From positions 1-64,000 of the IMG/VR virus record IMGVR_UViG_3300030419_006839: DNA of 64,000 nucleotides. The stretch is one strand, 5' to 3'. Shown in pieces: positions 44,809 to 54,852 of the stretch (the first letter of the stretch is position 1; every line of letters begins with the position of its first letter). The notes under the pieces were generated by a model. It was not told where the DNA came from and ran no database searches. It was given only the letters and a program-made list of their open reading frames with translations. Position numbers and translations under genes: made by a program. Origin of the DNA: a virus.

Positions 44809-47800
44809 ATGGCTAAGATACCAGACAAGGAAATTAGAGAGAATTGGAGTCTTCCTAATTTGTATGAAGATGAAAATGGAAATCAAAAAACTAAACTAAA
44901 AGAACAGGAATCCATCTCTCACTACAACTTCAATCCTTATGGTGCTAAAGTTAATTATGACACTGGTGAAATAAATTTAGCATTTGATAATAATGCATCA
45001 TCTTTATTTAATGATTTTATTCAAGCAAACTATATATTTTCACCAAGATACCAAAGTCCTCACTCTTTAGTTAAAGATTTATTTAAAAATATAAATTCTC
45101 CAATAGTTAAAGATGAGAATTTTGAAGAAATAATTCTAAAAAACAAAGAAAAAACATGGACAAGTTTGGGTAAGGTTTCATATTTAGATAAAAACACTTA
45201 TCCAAATTGTCTTTTACTTGTAGAAGGTACATTTTCTAATGTAGATAATTCAAACTCAACTGAAGTAAAAAAACTATATATAGCCTTTGGAGATCAGCTA
45301 TTTTCTCAAGATTTAATTACAGGTGACTTAAAGTTAGAGTGTAGGGTTTGGGGTAATATTTATGGTTTAGAAAAAGATACTTATGGAAATGTATTTATAA
45401 TTTCCAGTTTAAACGATGAGTGTAGAACTAATGTATCAGATGATAACTCATTTAATACGGATGATAATACAAACCCTGCTGGATTGGGTATCGTAAACAT
45501 TTACAAGTGGTGCTTTGATAAAAATAGTTTTCCAAATGTTGAAAATAGATTAGATTACAATAAAAAACTTAAAAGAATATTAACAACTTATTATAATGGT
45601 AGAACTGATTTTGGTAGCTTAAGTGATTTAGGTTTTTTATACAATAACTATTCTCCCTATCAAGGAAAGATAGACGAAGATAATTGTAATTTAGCAAAAA
45701 CCACAGTAGGATTCTTTAAAGACAATGTTATAAATTGTGGTCAATATTTTTTCCCTTGTCAGTCTTATGAATACTTGCCTAAACAAGTTAGCTATGATGG
45801 TGGCCCTACATCTACAAAAATTACAAATACATATGTTGAACTAGAGAAACTTGATTCAAAAGTCGTGGAAACAAAAATAGGGGGAAAAGAAATTGAACTT
45901 AATATATGGAATGCCCTTAAAGCTGCATGGAATGGAGAAGATCCAGAATCAATTATAAAAGAAAAAGATTACAAAGAAATTGAAAAAATCATTAAAGAAA
46001 ACACTAATACAACGAGATTAGAACTACCTAGTATTATTGGTATGCCAAATCAAGGTTTTTCATGGTTTGAGGATTTTTTGTACATACCCTTCGATAAAGG
46101 AAGTGTTTTTGGGTTGATGAGAATACCAACACCACAAGTAATTTTTAGTGATTCAGTTTTAGATACCTTAAAACTACCAAAACCCTTCATAAAAGGAAAC
46201 ACTAATTCTTCTATTTCCAATTGTGATGATGATTTTATAAGTGTTTCAGATGTTCCAAACTATACATCATATTTTAACATGTTACATACTGGAATTACTT
46301 GGTTGTCAAGTAGGGGTTTTGATGGAAAAAACTGTGGGTTATTTTCAAGAACAAACCTAGAGGTAATAAATAAAAACTTAAGAGAAGGGGGAGATGGAGC
46401 AGGAGATAAATACAGTGATACTTACAGTGATGCAGATAAAAAGACACAAACTAAATCTGTAAATGAACATGAAAATACAACCTTGAGTGGTAACAATTTA
46501 ACTAGATTTTATGGAAATAGATACCATAATAAAAACATGGCAGCAGGTAAGATAACTGAATTTTATGGTGATCAATCAAGTAATTCATATAGTGGTAAGA
46601 TAGTTGAACATTCAAATTTAATCGGTGGTGGTTTCAAACCATCTTCAACAAAAAACTATTATTCATTTATTATAGATACTGAAAATGTTCCAAAAAGAGG
46701 AGAATCTGGTTCAACAGATTTATCTTTAGCACCAACTGGATGGACAGTTCCAGCCAATATTATTCACATTTCTAAACCTGTTGGAATTAATCCATCCTCA
46801 ATAAGAAAACCACTAACTCACAAACTTGAAACTTTCATATACGATAGCACATTGCAAGAATTGACTAATGAGATGGTTGATGTTTTACTAACATATAATA
46901 AATCCACTAGTAGTGTTGTACCTGTAAACTATATACTACAAGCCGAAGATAGTAGTATAAACACACAAACAAGTAAACCAAACAAATTCGGGGCTAAAAC
47001 GAAGGAAAGATTTTGGAACATGAGGACTTCAGAAATAACACCTAGTAACGACATTCTATCATATGTTAAAAGAGGTAGTGAATCATCAGATCCATTTTTA
47101 ATTGGTAGTGCTAATGAGTTTTCAACCTCTTGGGGATTAGGTGGTGGTGTTCAATATGGTAGATCAGATGGTTCTCATTACTACCAAATACACAGGACAA
47201 TAATTGGTAAAAAAACTAGTACTGATATACATACCAGGACAACGGGAATTAAACATACTAAGAGGTTTGTATTAAACAATACTAGAAATGGTAATTATGA
47301 ATATTTTGATAGTAGTGGAACTAAACAAAACAATAGTGAATCAGGTGGAGCATTAACCTCTGTATACACAAATAGTGGTAGTGAATTAAATTTTGATAAT
47401 AGCCAATACAATGGTGCAGAATTCTTTTGTATTAATTCATCCAATAATTCTGCTGATATTTCTTTAGAAAGGTCAACACCTAGAGAAGTGGATTCAAGCG
47501 ATAGAAATAACTTAAAACTAAATGATAATCAAATATTTTTTAACTTACCTAATCCAATACACTGGGGTGATGTTGGTAGTATTATTATACATAAAAACAG
47601 ATTATACTTTACTGTATTTGATTATAAATCAACAGAGCCTCATCAAAGTTGGGAAAATTCCGATAGGGTTGACATGGAGGTTTCTGGAAAACCAGCAGTA
47701 GGATATGAATTAGAAGCAGGTATTTATTGTCTAAACATATCAGTAGATTCTGCAGATAGTCACGGATCTTCAGGTTTCAGCAAAACTAACAATTGTACAA

Positions 47801-50800
47801 AATTCACCAATAAAGTTAATGAAACTATAAAGAAATTATCCAATGATGACCAATATTACAGCAATAATCTAAATCCCATCTTGGAAAACATTCCACACAC
47901 AACAACAGAAAATCAAGCATCTGGTGGTAGTCAATCTTTAGATTCTGGATCTGGTTCTAGTAACTATCAAGGAACATCAACAAGTAGTGAACTTAATTAT
48001 TTTAAACCTGATGAACAATACGATGCGTCTGGTAGTATGCCGATAACTGAAATAAATCCAGATTTTACTTCTAGTCCAGTTAATAAAAACCCCAAAGATT
48101 TCCCTCCAATACAATTTCTTTTAGATCCTTCAAAAGATTCAAGACAAGTTAGATTGAAAAGAATTTCACATAGTAGCTATCGTGGAGAGTATGTTGAGAA
48201 AATGTCTTTAAATAGAGTTTTTTCCGATGGTGGAAAGAAAAGACGGCAATTAGAAGTTAGTCAATACTCCTCACCTAGATCTCCATTTGTTTCTGGAGAT
48301 AAGGTTATATATTTAGCTGGAAATGAATTTTGGAGAGGTAGTTTGTTTAGTAGTAATGTTAGATTTAATCCATACTCTATGGATGGTAAAATGCTAATAT
48401 TGGATTGTAAGAATACATCTAAAGAAAACATATTTTTTGGCAAAGCATCTCCTATAGATGAATTTACAAACTATGTAAATGCTAAAGGAAATAATGATGC
48501 CATGAAAGGTTTTTCATCAAACTCAGTAACAGATAGTTCTGGAAATACATATGTTGTTTCTGGGAAAGATGCTTTACACCTACTAAGTTTTAGTGATGTA
48601 CCTAAACCAAAACAAAATAGCTCAGGTAGTTTTAAACGTAAAAATAGTGGATATATGTTAACTTTGATTGATGGTAAGTTAGAACTATCAACTCAAGCAA
48701 ATAGAGATTTCTTATCGAAAACAATAAACTATAATGAAGAATTAATAACTGATGGTAATAATTTCTTTAATTTTTCAATATTAAAGTATGGAAACGAACT
48801 ATCTACAAAAATACCACTAATTGATACTAATAAAGAAAATTACTATGGCATTATTTCTAAATTAGCAAGTTTAGTTGATGCTGAATTTGGTATAGAAAAT
48901 CAAGAACCATACTTTAGAAATAAAGATTCAAATATGCTACTGTCTTCAGATTTTGGTACATCATTAACACCAAGAGGTGGGCCATTAGATACAGACAACT
49001 CAATACTGAATAAATTCCTATTGGATTCAGAATATACATTTTGGTATGTAAATGGTGAAATAGTCTCTGTCTATAATCAAGCATACAATGGATCTTCAAC
49101 AAATAAGATAGTTGAAAGAGGGTTATTAGGTACAGAAGTAAAAGAACATGGACAAAACCAAATAGTTTATAGAATGAAACTATATGCAGATGATAAGAAT
49201 CTCATAAGTATAAATAACTACAGTAAAGATTATGATAATATATATAATGAAGTTAGAGTTGATTTTAACAGTAAAGAGGGTTTTCAAGATTCTATTGTTG
49301 TCTCTACAAACAATGAAAGTTCATCATATGATCGTACTTTTAATTATTCTGCTCCATTTATAACTGAAGGTTCTTGGGCTAAGGGAATTGCATATAGGCT
49401 TTTAAATAGACTTTCAAAAGAAAAATATTTAATTGACATGTCTATAAGGATTAACCCTGAATTAAAAAATGCAGATTTTATAGTAGTTAATTGTGGTGAG
49501 TATAATATTAGTAATAAGCTTTTTCAGATAAAATCAGTATCACACAACTTAACGGAACATATCACAAATATAAGTGCAATTTCCGTAGAAGAACCCACAC
49601 TTAGTCTATCGTATTATAATGGTAGTAGTTTTGTTGCATATAACGATGGAATAGATGCTGGATCAAATAAAATAGCTGGAAACGATGAGACTTTAATAAT
49701 TAAACTAACAAATGAAGGAAATTATGATTTAAATATCAGTGATATTTTTATTGATGACATAAGTTTTAAAGTTTTTAGATATGTGAATGGGGTAAAGAGT
49801 AAGGAAATAGAAAGAAATGATTCTGATTCTGGGTTTAAAGTTGGATCAGAAAAAGACTTAACCATACCTGTTGGCTCTAGTAAAGAGTTTTATATAAGTT
49901 TTATCTTACCACAAGAAAGTAATTTCTTTAGGGAATTAAGTATAGTTTCTAATTTAGAAAAAAATCCCATTAGCCACTTCTCTATTTTTGGATCAATTAA
50001 ATCTATAAGTCTAGATGTAGAAGGTGATTTAAGTTTTGGAAACATAAACAATAACCAACCTAAATCAAAAAGAATTGTTGTTAAAAATAAGGGAGTTAAT
50101 GAAATTAAATTAACCAATCTAGAAATTAAGTCTGGGAAGCAAGGAACAATTTTAAACAGTTTAGATGGATTTTCTTTCAACAAGATAAATATAAGTAACA
50201 ATCAATCAACATCAATAAACACATCTAATGTAAACATTACATTAAAAGGAGAGGATAGTGGTAGTGGAGAAGATTTCACAATAATTGAAGTTGTTTTTGA
50301 CCCTAGTGAAACTGTTAGGAATGGAAGATATAGAGTGGATAAAACTGGAATTGAAGGAAATATAAAATTATTTATAGATGCAGAAACTACTGGTGGTACT
50401 AGTACCACATTAGCTTCAAGTTTAAACAGTACATCTCAACAAATAACCCTTACAGATTCCAGTGGGTTTGATGTTGGTGATAACATAATGATAGATACAA
50501 TTGAAATGGAAATAGTAGGTAAAAGTGGAAATACAATTTCAGTGGACTCTAGAGATAAACACAATGATAGTATACAAACCATACCAAAATCTTACAATTC
50601 TGGTACAAGTGTAATTAACCTAAAAAATACAGTTTCTACAAAAAGGATAAATTATAGTGGTAAAATAAATAGTATACCAGTAAGTGCTAGAATACATGCC
50701 AATAGAATAAAACTATATGGCTTAGACAATTTAGAACTTCCAAAACAAGATGGAAAGTATTTATTAGATAATCAAATCACTAGAAATAGGTTTTCAGCAA

Positions 50801-53800
50801 AACTAAAAAGTATAAAAAACCAACTAAAAACAAACAATTCAAATGCAAATAAAATTAAGATAGAAGAAGGAAGAGTTTATATTGGAACAGATAGTGGATA
50901 CCAAACTGGAACTACTGTTCCTCTTTTTGTTTCAGATAGTTCAAATTTACAATACAATCATGATTGGGAATCTAAAACATATAAAGTTAAAGTAAACTTA
51001 ACAGATAATGATCAGAAAAACTTCAAATTACTATTACATTTAGATAAAGAAAACAGTGGCAATAGACATATTACTTTAAATAAATATGAAATAAGCAATT
51101 CAACAAATACACTTTTAGCTAGACAAAGAAGAAATTTAGAAAATTATACTTTTACTAATGTAGATGAAGATGGTCATATTGTTCTTAACTATATTTTCGC
51201 TCGTACAGATAATGAAAATCTAAACTTAGAAGAAAGACATAATTCTTTATTTCATCAAGATAGCGACACAACAGCGGTAGTGTCAGGTAAAGAATATGTA
51301 ATATATCATTTAGGTAGTGGAACAGATGCAGAAAAAGAAACTAGATGGCAAAATGTCGGATTTGATGGAGTACCTTTTGAAGGAGCATACTTTACTGCAA
51401 ACACAACAACAACGATGACTGATGACGCTAAAGTAACTGAATCTTTTATAAATATATCATTGAATTTACTACATTTAAGTGTAGATACATATGACTCTAA
51501 AAACAATTCTCTAACTACGGTTGTTGATGGTTATGCAATAAATCAATGGAGAAAGGCATTATCAATAGATATTAAAACTGAAACAGTCTTCACTCTTGAT
51601 AGATTGTCTGCAATGAATGTTGGAGACAAGTTTGCAATAATAACAGAAACTGAAAATATAGATGGGGATGTTTCAAATTATTCTAAAGAAGGATTTGATT
51701 CATCAAACAACAATCAAAAAACAGATGCAAGTATTAAGTCATGGCAATCAGGTTTACCATTAAGCTATGGAGGTAGTGGTAATGTTAGGTATATTATGGT
51801 TAATCTTCAAGACCATAAATTTAAGGCTGGAGAACAATTACTTATATATTCGTCAAATGGTGGTAAGTTTGATGGTGTTCATGATATACATAGTGTTTCC
51901 CCTGATATAATAAATTTGTATGGAGATAGTGCACTAAGTCCTAGTAGTGGTAATTTAAATGACGTATTGGATACTAATGTTAGAGTTACTAAGGTACATA
52001 CAATAGATAGGATAATTAATCAAAACTCATTTGTTGTTAAAGATTTAGGTAGAGAAGATAGTACATCAGAAATAACATTACGAAATACAGTAAACGAACT
52101 TAGTACTCCAAATAAAGATTGCAACATTGTCTTATTAAATGACTTTACTAAACAGGAAGGAATTATAATAAGAAATGAACCTGATATAATTACTGGTACA
52201 GTTGTAGGAGAAATATCAGAATTAGGTGATTATTTTATAAAAATAAGAATAGATGAAGATGAGGAGCTATTTCCAGGTGGTGTAGACCTAACAGAAGAAA
52301 ACTGCATAAAGTTTATAGGTGATTCAAATAGTTTGTTTGATGGATATTTTAAATATCAAACTCCAATACCTATAGACAAAGATACTTTTAAAATTAAACT
52401 ACCCAAACTATCCTTATTGAATGTGGCGTATTCTACAAGTCAAAAAAAGTACTATGCTATCTGTAAAACGACAAAAAAAATAGACACCTTAAAAACTACA
52501 GACGGAGATGAAAGTACTAATAGGGAATATAATCCATATGGTCTTAAAAACATAATACCATTTAATGAAGGAGATACGGTTTCGATAGAAGGAACCTCAA
52601 ACGAAGAATACGATAATATAAAATCAATTAAAATAAATAAAATACATGACGAAATTGGATTATTAACAGATGGTGTAATGGAATCTTTTGGTGGTAAAAG
52701 TGGAGAAAAAACTTTTTATGTTGAACTTGATTTACCACTAGATACGTACAGTAAAACACAGGCACGTACTCAGATTACACAATTATCTTCAAGTGTGGGC
52801 AGTACTTCAGCAACAACTTTCTCTGTTGATGATGCAAGTAACATTAGTCAGTATGACATTTTATTTTTCTCTTCTAGTATTTTTAATGAAGTTGAAGAAA
52901 TAGTTAGAGTAACCAATATTAGTAGTAATGAAATTACTGTTGAAAGAGGAATTGATGGATCTACAGCAGAAACCCATAATAGTGGTGATAAACTTTTCAA
53001 ATTTGATAACATAATTAGTAAAGGATTTTTGCAAAAAAAATCTCCACATAACGGAACTAAACTTAATTTCGTTTTAGAAGCTAGTAATAAGCAATATGGA
53101 TTAAAGTTTTCAACCAACACTAGTAAGAATTATGATTCTAATCTTGCAACTTCTTTTTCAAGTTCTCAAGATACCTTCTCTGATGGTATTGGTATAAAAA
53201 GAGCTAAAATACTTAGTAGTGAAAGAGATAATAGCAAAATAAGGATTTGGTTTGATGTAGATACTTACCCTACAACACAACTACAATCTTCAATCACTAA
53301 TTCACAAAACAACATTAAAGTAGGAAATACTGACCATATTAGTGAAGGTGAGATTATAAAAATTGATAATGAAGAAATGAGAGTAACCTCAGTTAGTAGT
53401 AATACCCTACTAATGGTTAAAAGAGCAGTAAATAGTACATCAGCAGCAACGCACCAAACATCCTCAACTGTTTCTAATGTTTTTGATTCTATATTTTCTG
53501 TTGGTGAAAATATAATAATTTACGATACAGATAATCAAGATTCTCATGGAACTTGGAGTATTAGTGGTACAGATGGTTTCAACTACATTGAAGTAACTCT
53601 TGGAACTGGTGATAGTAGTTTTGTAATTAACAGAGGATTTATAGCAACGACAAAACAAAATTTAGAATCGTCAAGTATTATTAAGTCATTTGATTCTATC
53701 AGTTTACCAAAAAAGACAAGTTCTACTAGTGGTGATAATATATGCAGACCTTTTGAAACATTTGAAACTAGCTTAACTAAATCTTTTGGATCTATGAATA

Positions 53801-54765
53801 AGACAAATTCAAATTTAAAAAATAAATATAGATCAATTTATGATAGTAATAATGACAATGAAGTTGATATTTTTGATTTAGTATTGTTTTTTAGTAAGAT
53901 GAAGGTTACTCCAGAAATCAGTCCATTTGTTTTTAATAGTTTTAGTAATTCTGATGAAAGTATATTATTTGAAGTTAAAGATAATATAATATACAAAAAA
54001 TCAGGTCAACTATTAACTGGGATTGAAGATGTGTTAGAAGGAGATGGTGAATCAAACATTGTAGTTTCAACAACAGATCCAGAAAACCCAACAATCAGTG
54101 TAAGCTCTGTTTTAAAGTCTTATCCTCAAAATCAAAATATATCAATTAGAGAAGCAGGAACTGATGATTCTAGAGAGGATTTTTTAAATGTAAAATATGA
54201 TCATGACAATTCAAAAAGAAATATTATAGACTTATCAGGTAGTTTAACGTTTACTGATGTCGAGATTGGTTCTTCCTACACAAAGAAGTTAGAGTTAACT
54301 AATGTTAGTCCAAATATTGATTATGAATTAACTATTTCTACAATTATAAATACTCCATTTTATGATGAAAGTATGATATACGCACTAGATAAAGATGGAA
54401 ACACTATATCATCTGATGCTATGCGTTTAGATTTTAGTAAAAATAAAATTATAATAAGTCCAGATCAGGTAATAGATATACCTATATCTTTAACTACACA
54501 AAACACCTTAGAGAAATTAGATGAAGGTGAAAAAGGATTAGAAGTCAGAGGAACCAACGTAAGAATACCACAAGTATTATTACTAACAAATGAAAAAATA
54601 AGACAAATTTTCTCTCCAAATTCTGAAATAGGTATTTCTAATTCATATCAAATTAGAAAAGCATACATTAAAATTGAATTTGTTGAATTAAATTCCTCAA
54701 ATAATTCAAATAGAAATAAGACCTTTATAGTTTTACCAATAAATACTATACCAAAAAATAATTAA
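44809..54765 (+). CDS. Giant tail-tip/host-interaction protein
   Basis: A 3318-residue protein, the largest here, following the distal tail gene as gpJ-type tip proteins do. The first 1100 residues are unfamiliar, with a Ser/Gly-rich linker near 1040-1060. Residues about 1320-1600 resemble the hub region of tail-tip proteins (LASLVDAEFGIENQEPYFRN, KIVERGLLGTEVKEHGQNQI). ASH-like beta domains occur near 1600-1790 (LSFGNINNNQPKSKRIVVKN) and again near 3130. Three modules of the type GD-I-ID--EM-V-S--NT--V-R------H lie near 1865, 2655 and 2825. Residues 3012-3023 (DSNNDNEVDIFD) form a dockerin-like calcium loop. Coding is uninterrupted, and a GGGGG site precedes the start. Confidence 0.75.
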   Translation: MAKIPDKEIRENWSLPNLYEDENGNQKTKLKEQESISHYNFNPYGAKVNYDTGEINLAFDNNASSLFNDFIQANYIFSPRYQSPHSLVKDLFKNINSPIVKDENFEEIILKNKEKTWTSLGKVSYLDKNTYPNCLLLVEGTFSNVDNSNSTEVKKLYIAFGDQLFSQDLITGDLKLECRVWGNIYGLEKDTYGNVFIISSLNDECRTNVSDDNSFNTDDNTNPAGLGIVNIYKWCFDKNSFPNVENRLDYNKKLKRILTTYYNGRTDFGSLSDLGFLYNNYSPYQGKIDEDNCNLAKTTVGFFKDNVINCGQYFFPCQSYEYLPKQVSYDGGPTSTKITNTYVELEKLDSKVVETKIGGKEIELNIWNALKAAWNGEDPESIIKEKDYKEIEKIIKENTNTTRLELPSIIGMPNQGFSWFEDFLYIPFDKGSVFGLMRIPTPQVIFSDSVLDTLKLPKPFIKGNTNSSISNCDDDFISVSDVPNYTSYFNMLHTGITWLSSRGFDGKNCGLFSRTNLEVINKNLREGGDGAGDKYSDTYSDADKKTQTKSVNEHENTTLSGNNLTRFYGNRYHNKNMAAGKITEFYGDQSSNSYSGKIVEHSNLIGGGFKPSSTKNYYSFIIDTENVPKRGESGSTDLSLAPTGWTVPANIIHISKPVGINPSSIRKPLTHKLETFIYDSTLQELTNEMVDVLLTYNKSTSSVVPVNYILQAEDSSINTQTSKPNKFGAKTKERFWNMRTSEITPSNDILSYVKRGSESSDPFLIGSANEFSTSWGLGGGVQYGRSDGSHYYQIHRTIIGKKTSTDIHTRTTGIKHTKRFVLNNTRNGNYEYFDSSGTKQNNSESGGALTSVYTNSGSELNFDNSQYNGAEFFCINSSNNSADISLERSTPREVDSSDRNNLKLNDNQIFFNLPNPIHWGDVGSIIIHKNRLYFTVFDYKSTEPHQSWENSDRVDMEVSGKPAVGYELEAGIYCLNISVDSADSHGSSGFSKTNNCTKFTNKVNETIKKLSNDDQYYSNNLNPILENIPHTTTENQASGGSQSLDSGSGSSNYQGTSTSSELNYFKPDEQYDASGSMPITEINPDFTSSPVNKNPKDFPPIQFLLDPSKDSRQVRLKRISHSSYRGEYVEKMSLNRVFSDGGKKRRQLEVSQYSSPRSPFVSGDKVIYLAGNEFWRGSLFSSNVRFNPYSMDGKMLILDCKNTSKENIFFGKASPIDEFTNYVNAKGNNDAMKGFSSNSVTDSSGNTYVVSGKDALHLLSFSDVPKPKQNSSGSFKRKNSGYMLTLIDGKLELSTQANRDFLSKTINYNEELITDGNNFFNFSILKYGNELSTKIPLIDTNKENYYGIISKLASLVDAEFGIENQEPYFRNKDSNMLLSSDFGTSLTPRGGPLDTDNSILNKFLLDSEYTFWYVNGEIVSVYNQAYNGSSTNKIVERGLLGTEVKEHGQNQIVYRMKLYADDKNLISINNYSKDYDNIYNEVRVDFNSKEGFQDSIVVSTNNESSSYDRTFNYSAPFITEGSWAKGIAYRLLNRLSKEKYLIDMSIRINPELKNADFIVVNCGEYNISNKLFQIKSVSHNLTEHITNISAISVEEPTLSLSYYNGSSFVAYNDGIDAGSNKIAGNDETLIIKLTNEGNYDLNISDIFIDDISFKVFRYVNGVKSKEIERNDSDSGFKVGSEKDLTIPVGSSKEFYISFILPQESNFFRELSIVSNLEKNPISHFSIFGSIKSISLDVEGDLSFGNINNNQPKSKRIVVKNKGVNEIKLTNLEIKSGKQGTILNSLDGFSFNKINISNNQSTSINTSNVNITLKGEDSGSGEDFTIIEVVFDPSETVRNGRYRVDKTGIEGNIKLFIDAETTGGTSTTLASSLNSTSQQITLTDSSGFDVGDNIMIDTIEMEIVGKSGNTISVDSRDKHNDSIQTIPKSYNSGTSVINLKNTVSTKRINYSGKINSIPVSARIHANRIKLYGLDNLELPKQDGKYLLDNQITRNRFSAKLKSIKNQLKTNNSNANKIKIEEGRVYIGTDSGYQTGTTVPLFVSDSSNLQYNHDWESKTYKVKVNLTDNDQKNFKLLLHLDKENSGNRHITLNKYEISNSTNTLLARQRRNLENYTFTNVDEDGHIVLNYIFARTDNENLNLEERHNSLFHQDSDTTAVVSGKEYVIYHLGSGTDAEKETRWQNVGFDGVPFEGAYFTANTTTTMTDDAKVTESFINISLNLLHLSVDTYDSKNNSLTTVVDGYAINQWRKALSIDIKTETVFTLDRLSAMNVGDKFAIITETENIDGDVSNYSKEGFDSSNNNQKTDASIKSWQSGLPLSYGGSGNVRYIMVNLQDHKFKAGEQLLIYSSNGGKFDGVHDIHSVSPDIINLYGDSALSPSSGNLNDVLDTNVRVTKVHTIDRIINQNSFVVKDLGREDSTSEITLRNTVNELSTPNKDCNIVLLNDFTKQEGIIIRNEPDIITGTVVGEISELGDYFIKIRIDEDEELFPGGVDLTEENCIKFIGDSNSLFDGYFKYQTPIPIDKDTFKIKLPKLSLLNVAYSTSQKKYYAICKTTKKIDTLKTTDGDESTNREYNPYGLKNIIPFNEGDTVSIEGTSNEEYDNIKSIKINKIHDEIGLLTDGVMESFGGKSGEKTFYVELDLPLDTYSKTQARTQITQLSSSVGSTSATTFSVDDASNISQYDILFFSSSIFNEVEEIVRVTNISSNEITVERGIDGSTAETHNSGDKLFKFDNIISKGFLQKKSPHNGTKLNFVLEASNKQYGLKFSTNTSKNYDSNLATSFSSSQDTFSDGIGIKRAKILSSERDNSKIRIWFDVDTYPTTQLQSSITNSQNNIKVGNTDHISEGEIIKIDNEEMRVTSVSSNTLLMVKRAVNSTSAATHQTSSTVSNVFDSIFSVGENIIIYDTDNQDSHGTWSISGTDGFNYIEVTLGTGDSSFVINRGFIATTKQNLESSSIIKSFDSISLPKKTSSTSGDNICRPFETFETSLTKSFGSMNKTNSNLKNKYRSIYDSNNDNEVDIFDLVLFFSKMKVTPEISPFVFNSFSNSDESILFEVKDNIIYKKSGQLLTGIEDVLEGDGESNIVVSTTDPENPTISVSSVLKSYPQNQNISIREAGTDDSREDFLNVKYDHDNSKRNIIDLSGSLTFTDVEIGSSYTKKLELTNVSPNIDYELTISTIINTPFYDESMIYALDKDGNTISSDAMRLDFSKNKIIISPDQVIDIPISLTTQNTLEKLDEGEKGLEVRGTNVRIPQVLLLTNEKIRQIFSPNSEIGISNSYQIRKAYIKIEFVELNSSNNSNRNKTFIVLPINTIPKNN

Positions 54766-54778
54766 AGTTAGTGTGAGG

Positions 54779-54846
54779 TTGTCGATATTCTAGTAAAGAA
54801 ATTGAATTTTACCTGTTATATAATATAACTGATAATAACTAAGGAG
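54779..54846 (+). promoter_or_regulatory. Polymerase promoter/leader, shared with the helicase gene
   Basis: TTGTCGATA at 54779-54787, ATTGAATTTTACC at 54801-54813, then GTTATATAAT and AACTGATAATAACTAAGGAG run up to the polymerase start. TATAAT is at 54819-54824. The last 30 bases nearly match the leader of the minus-strand helicase gene (7817-7847). An 87-base gap between the giant tail gene and the polymerase gene contains nothing else. No hairpin terminator for the tail operon is visible here. Confidence 0.65.
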
Positions 54847-54852
54847 TAATAA

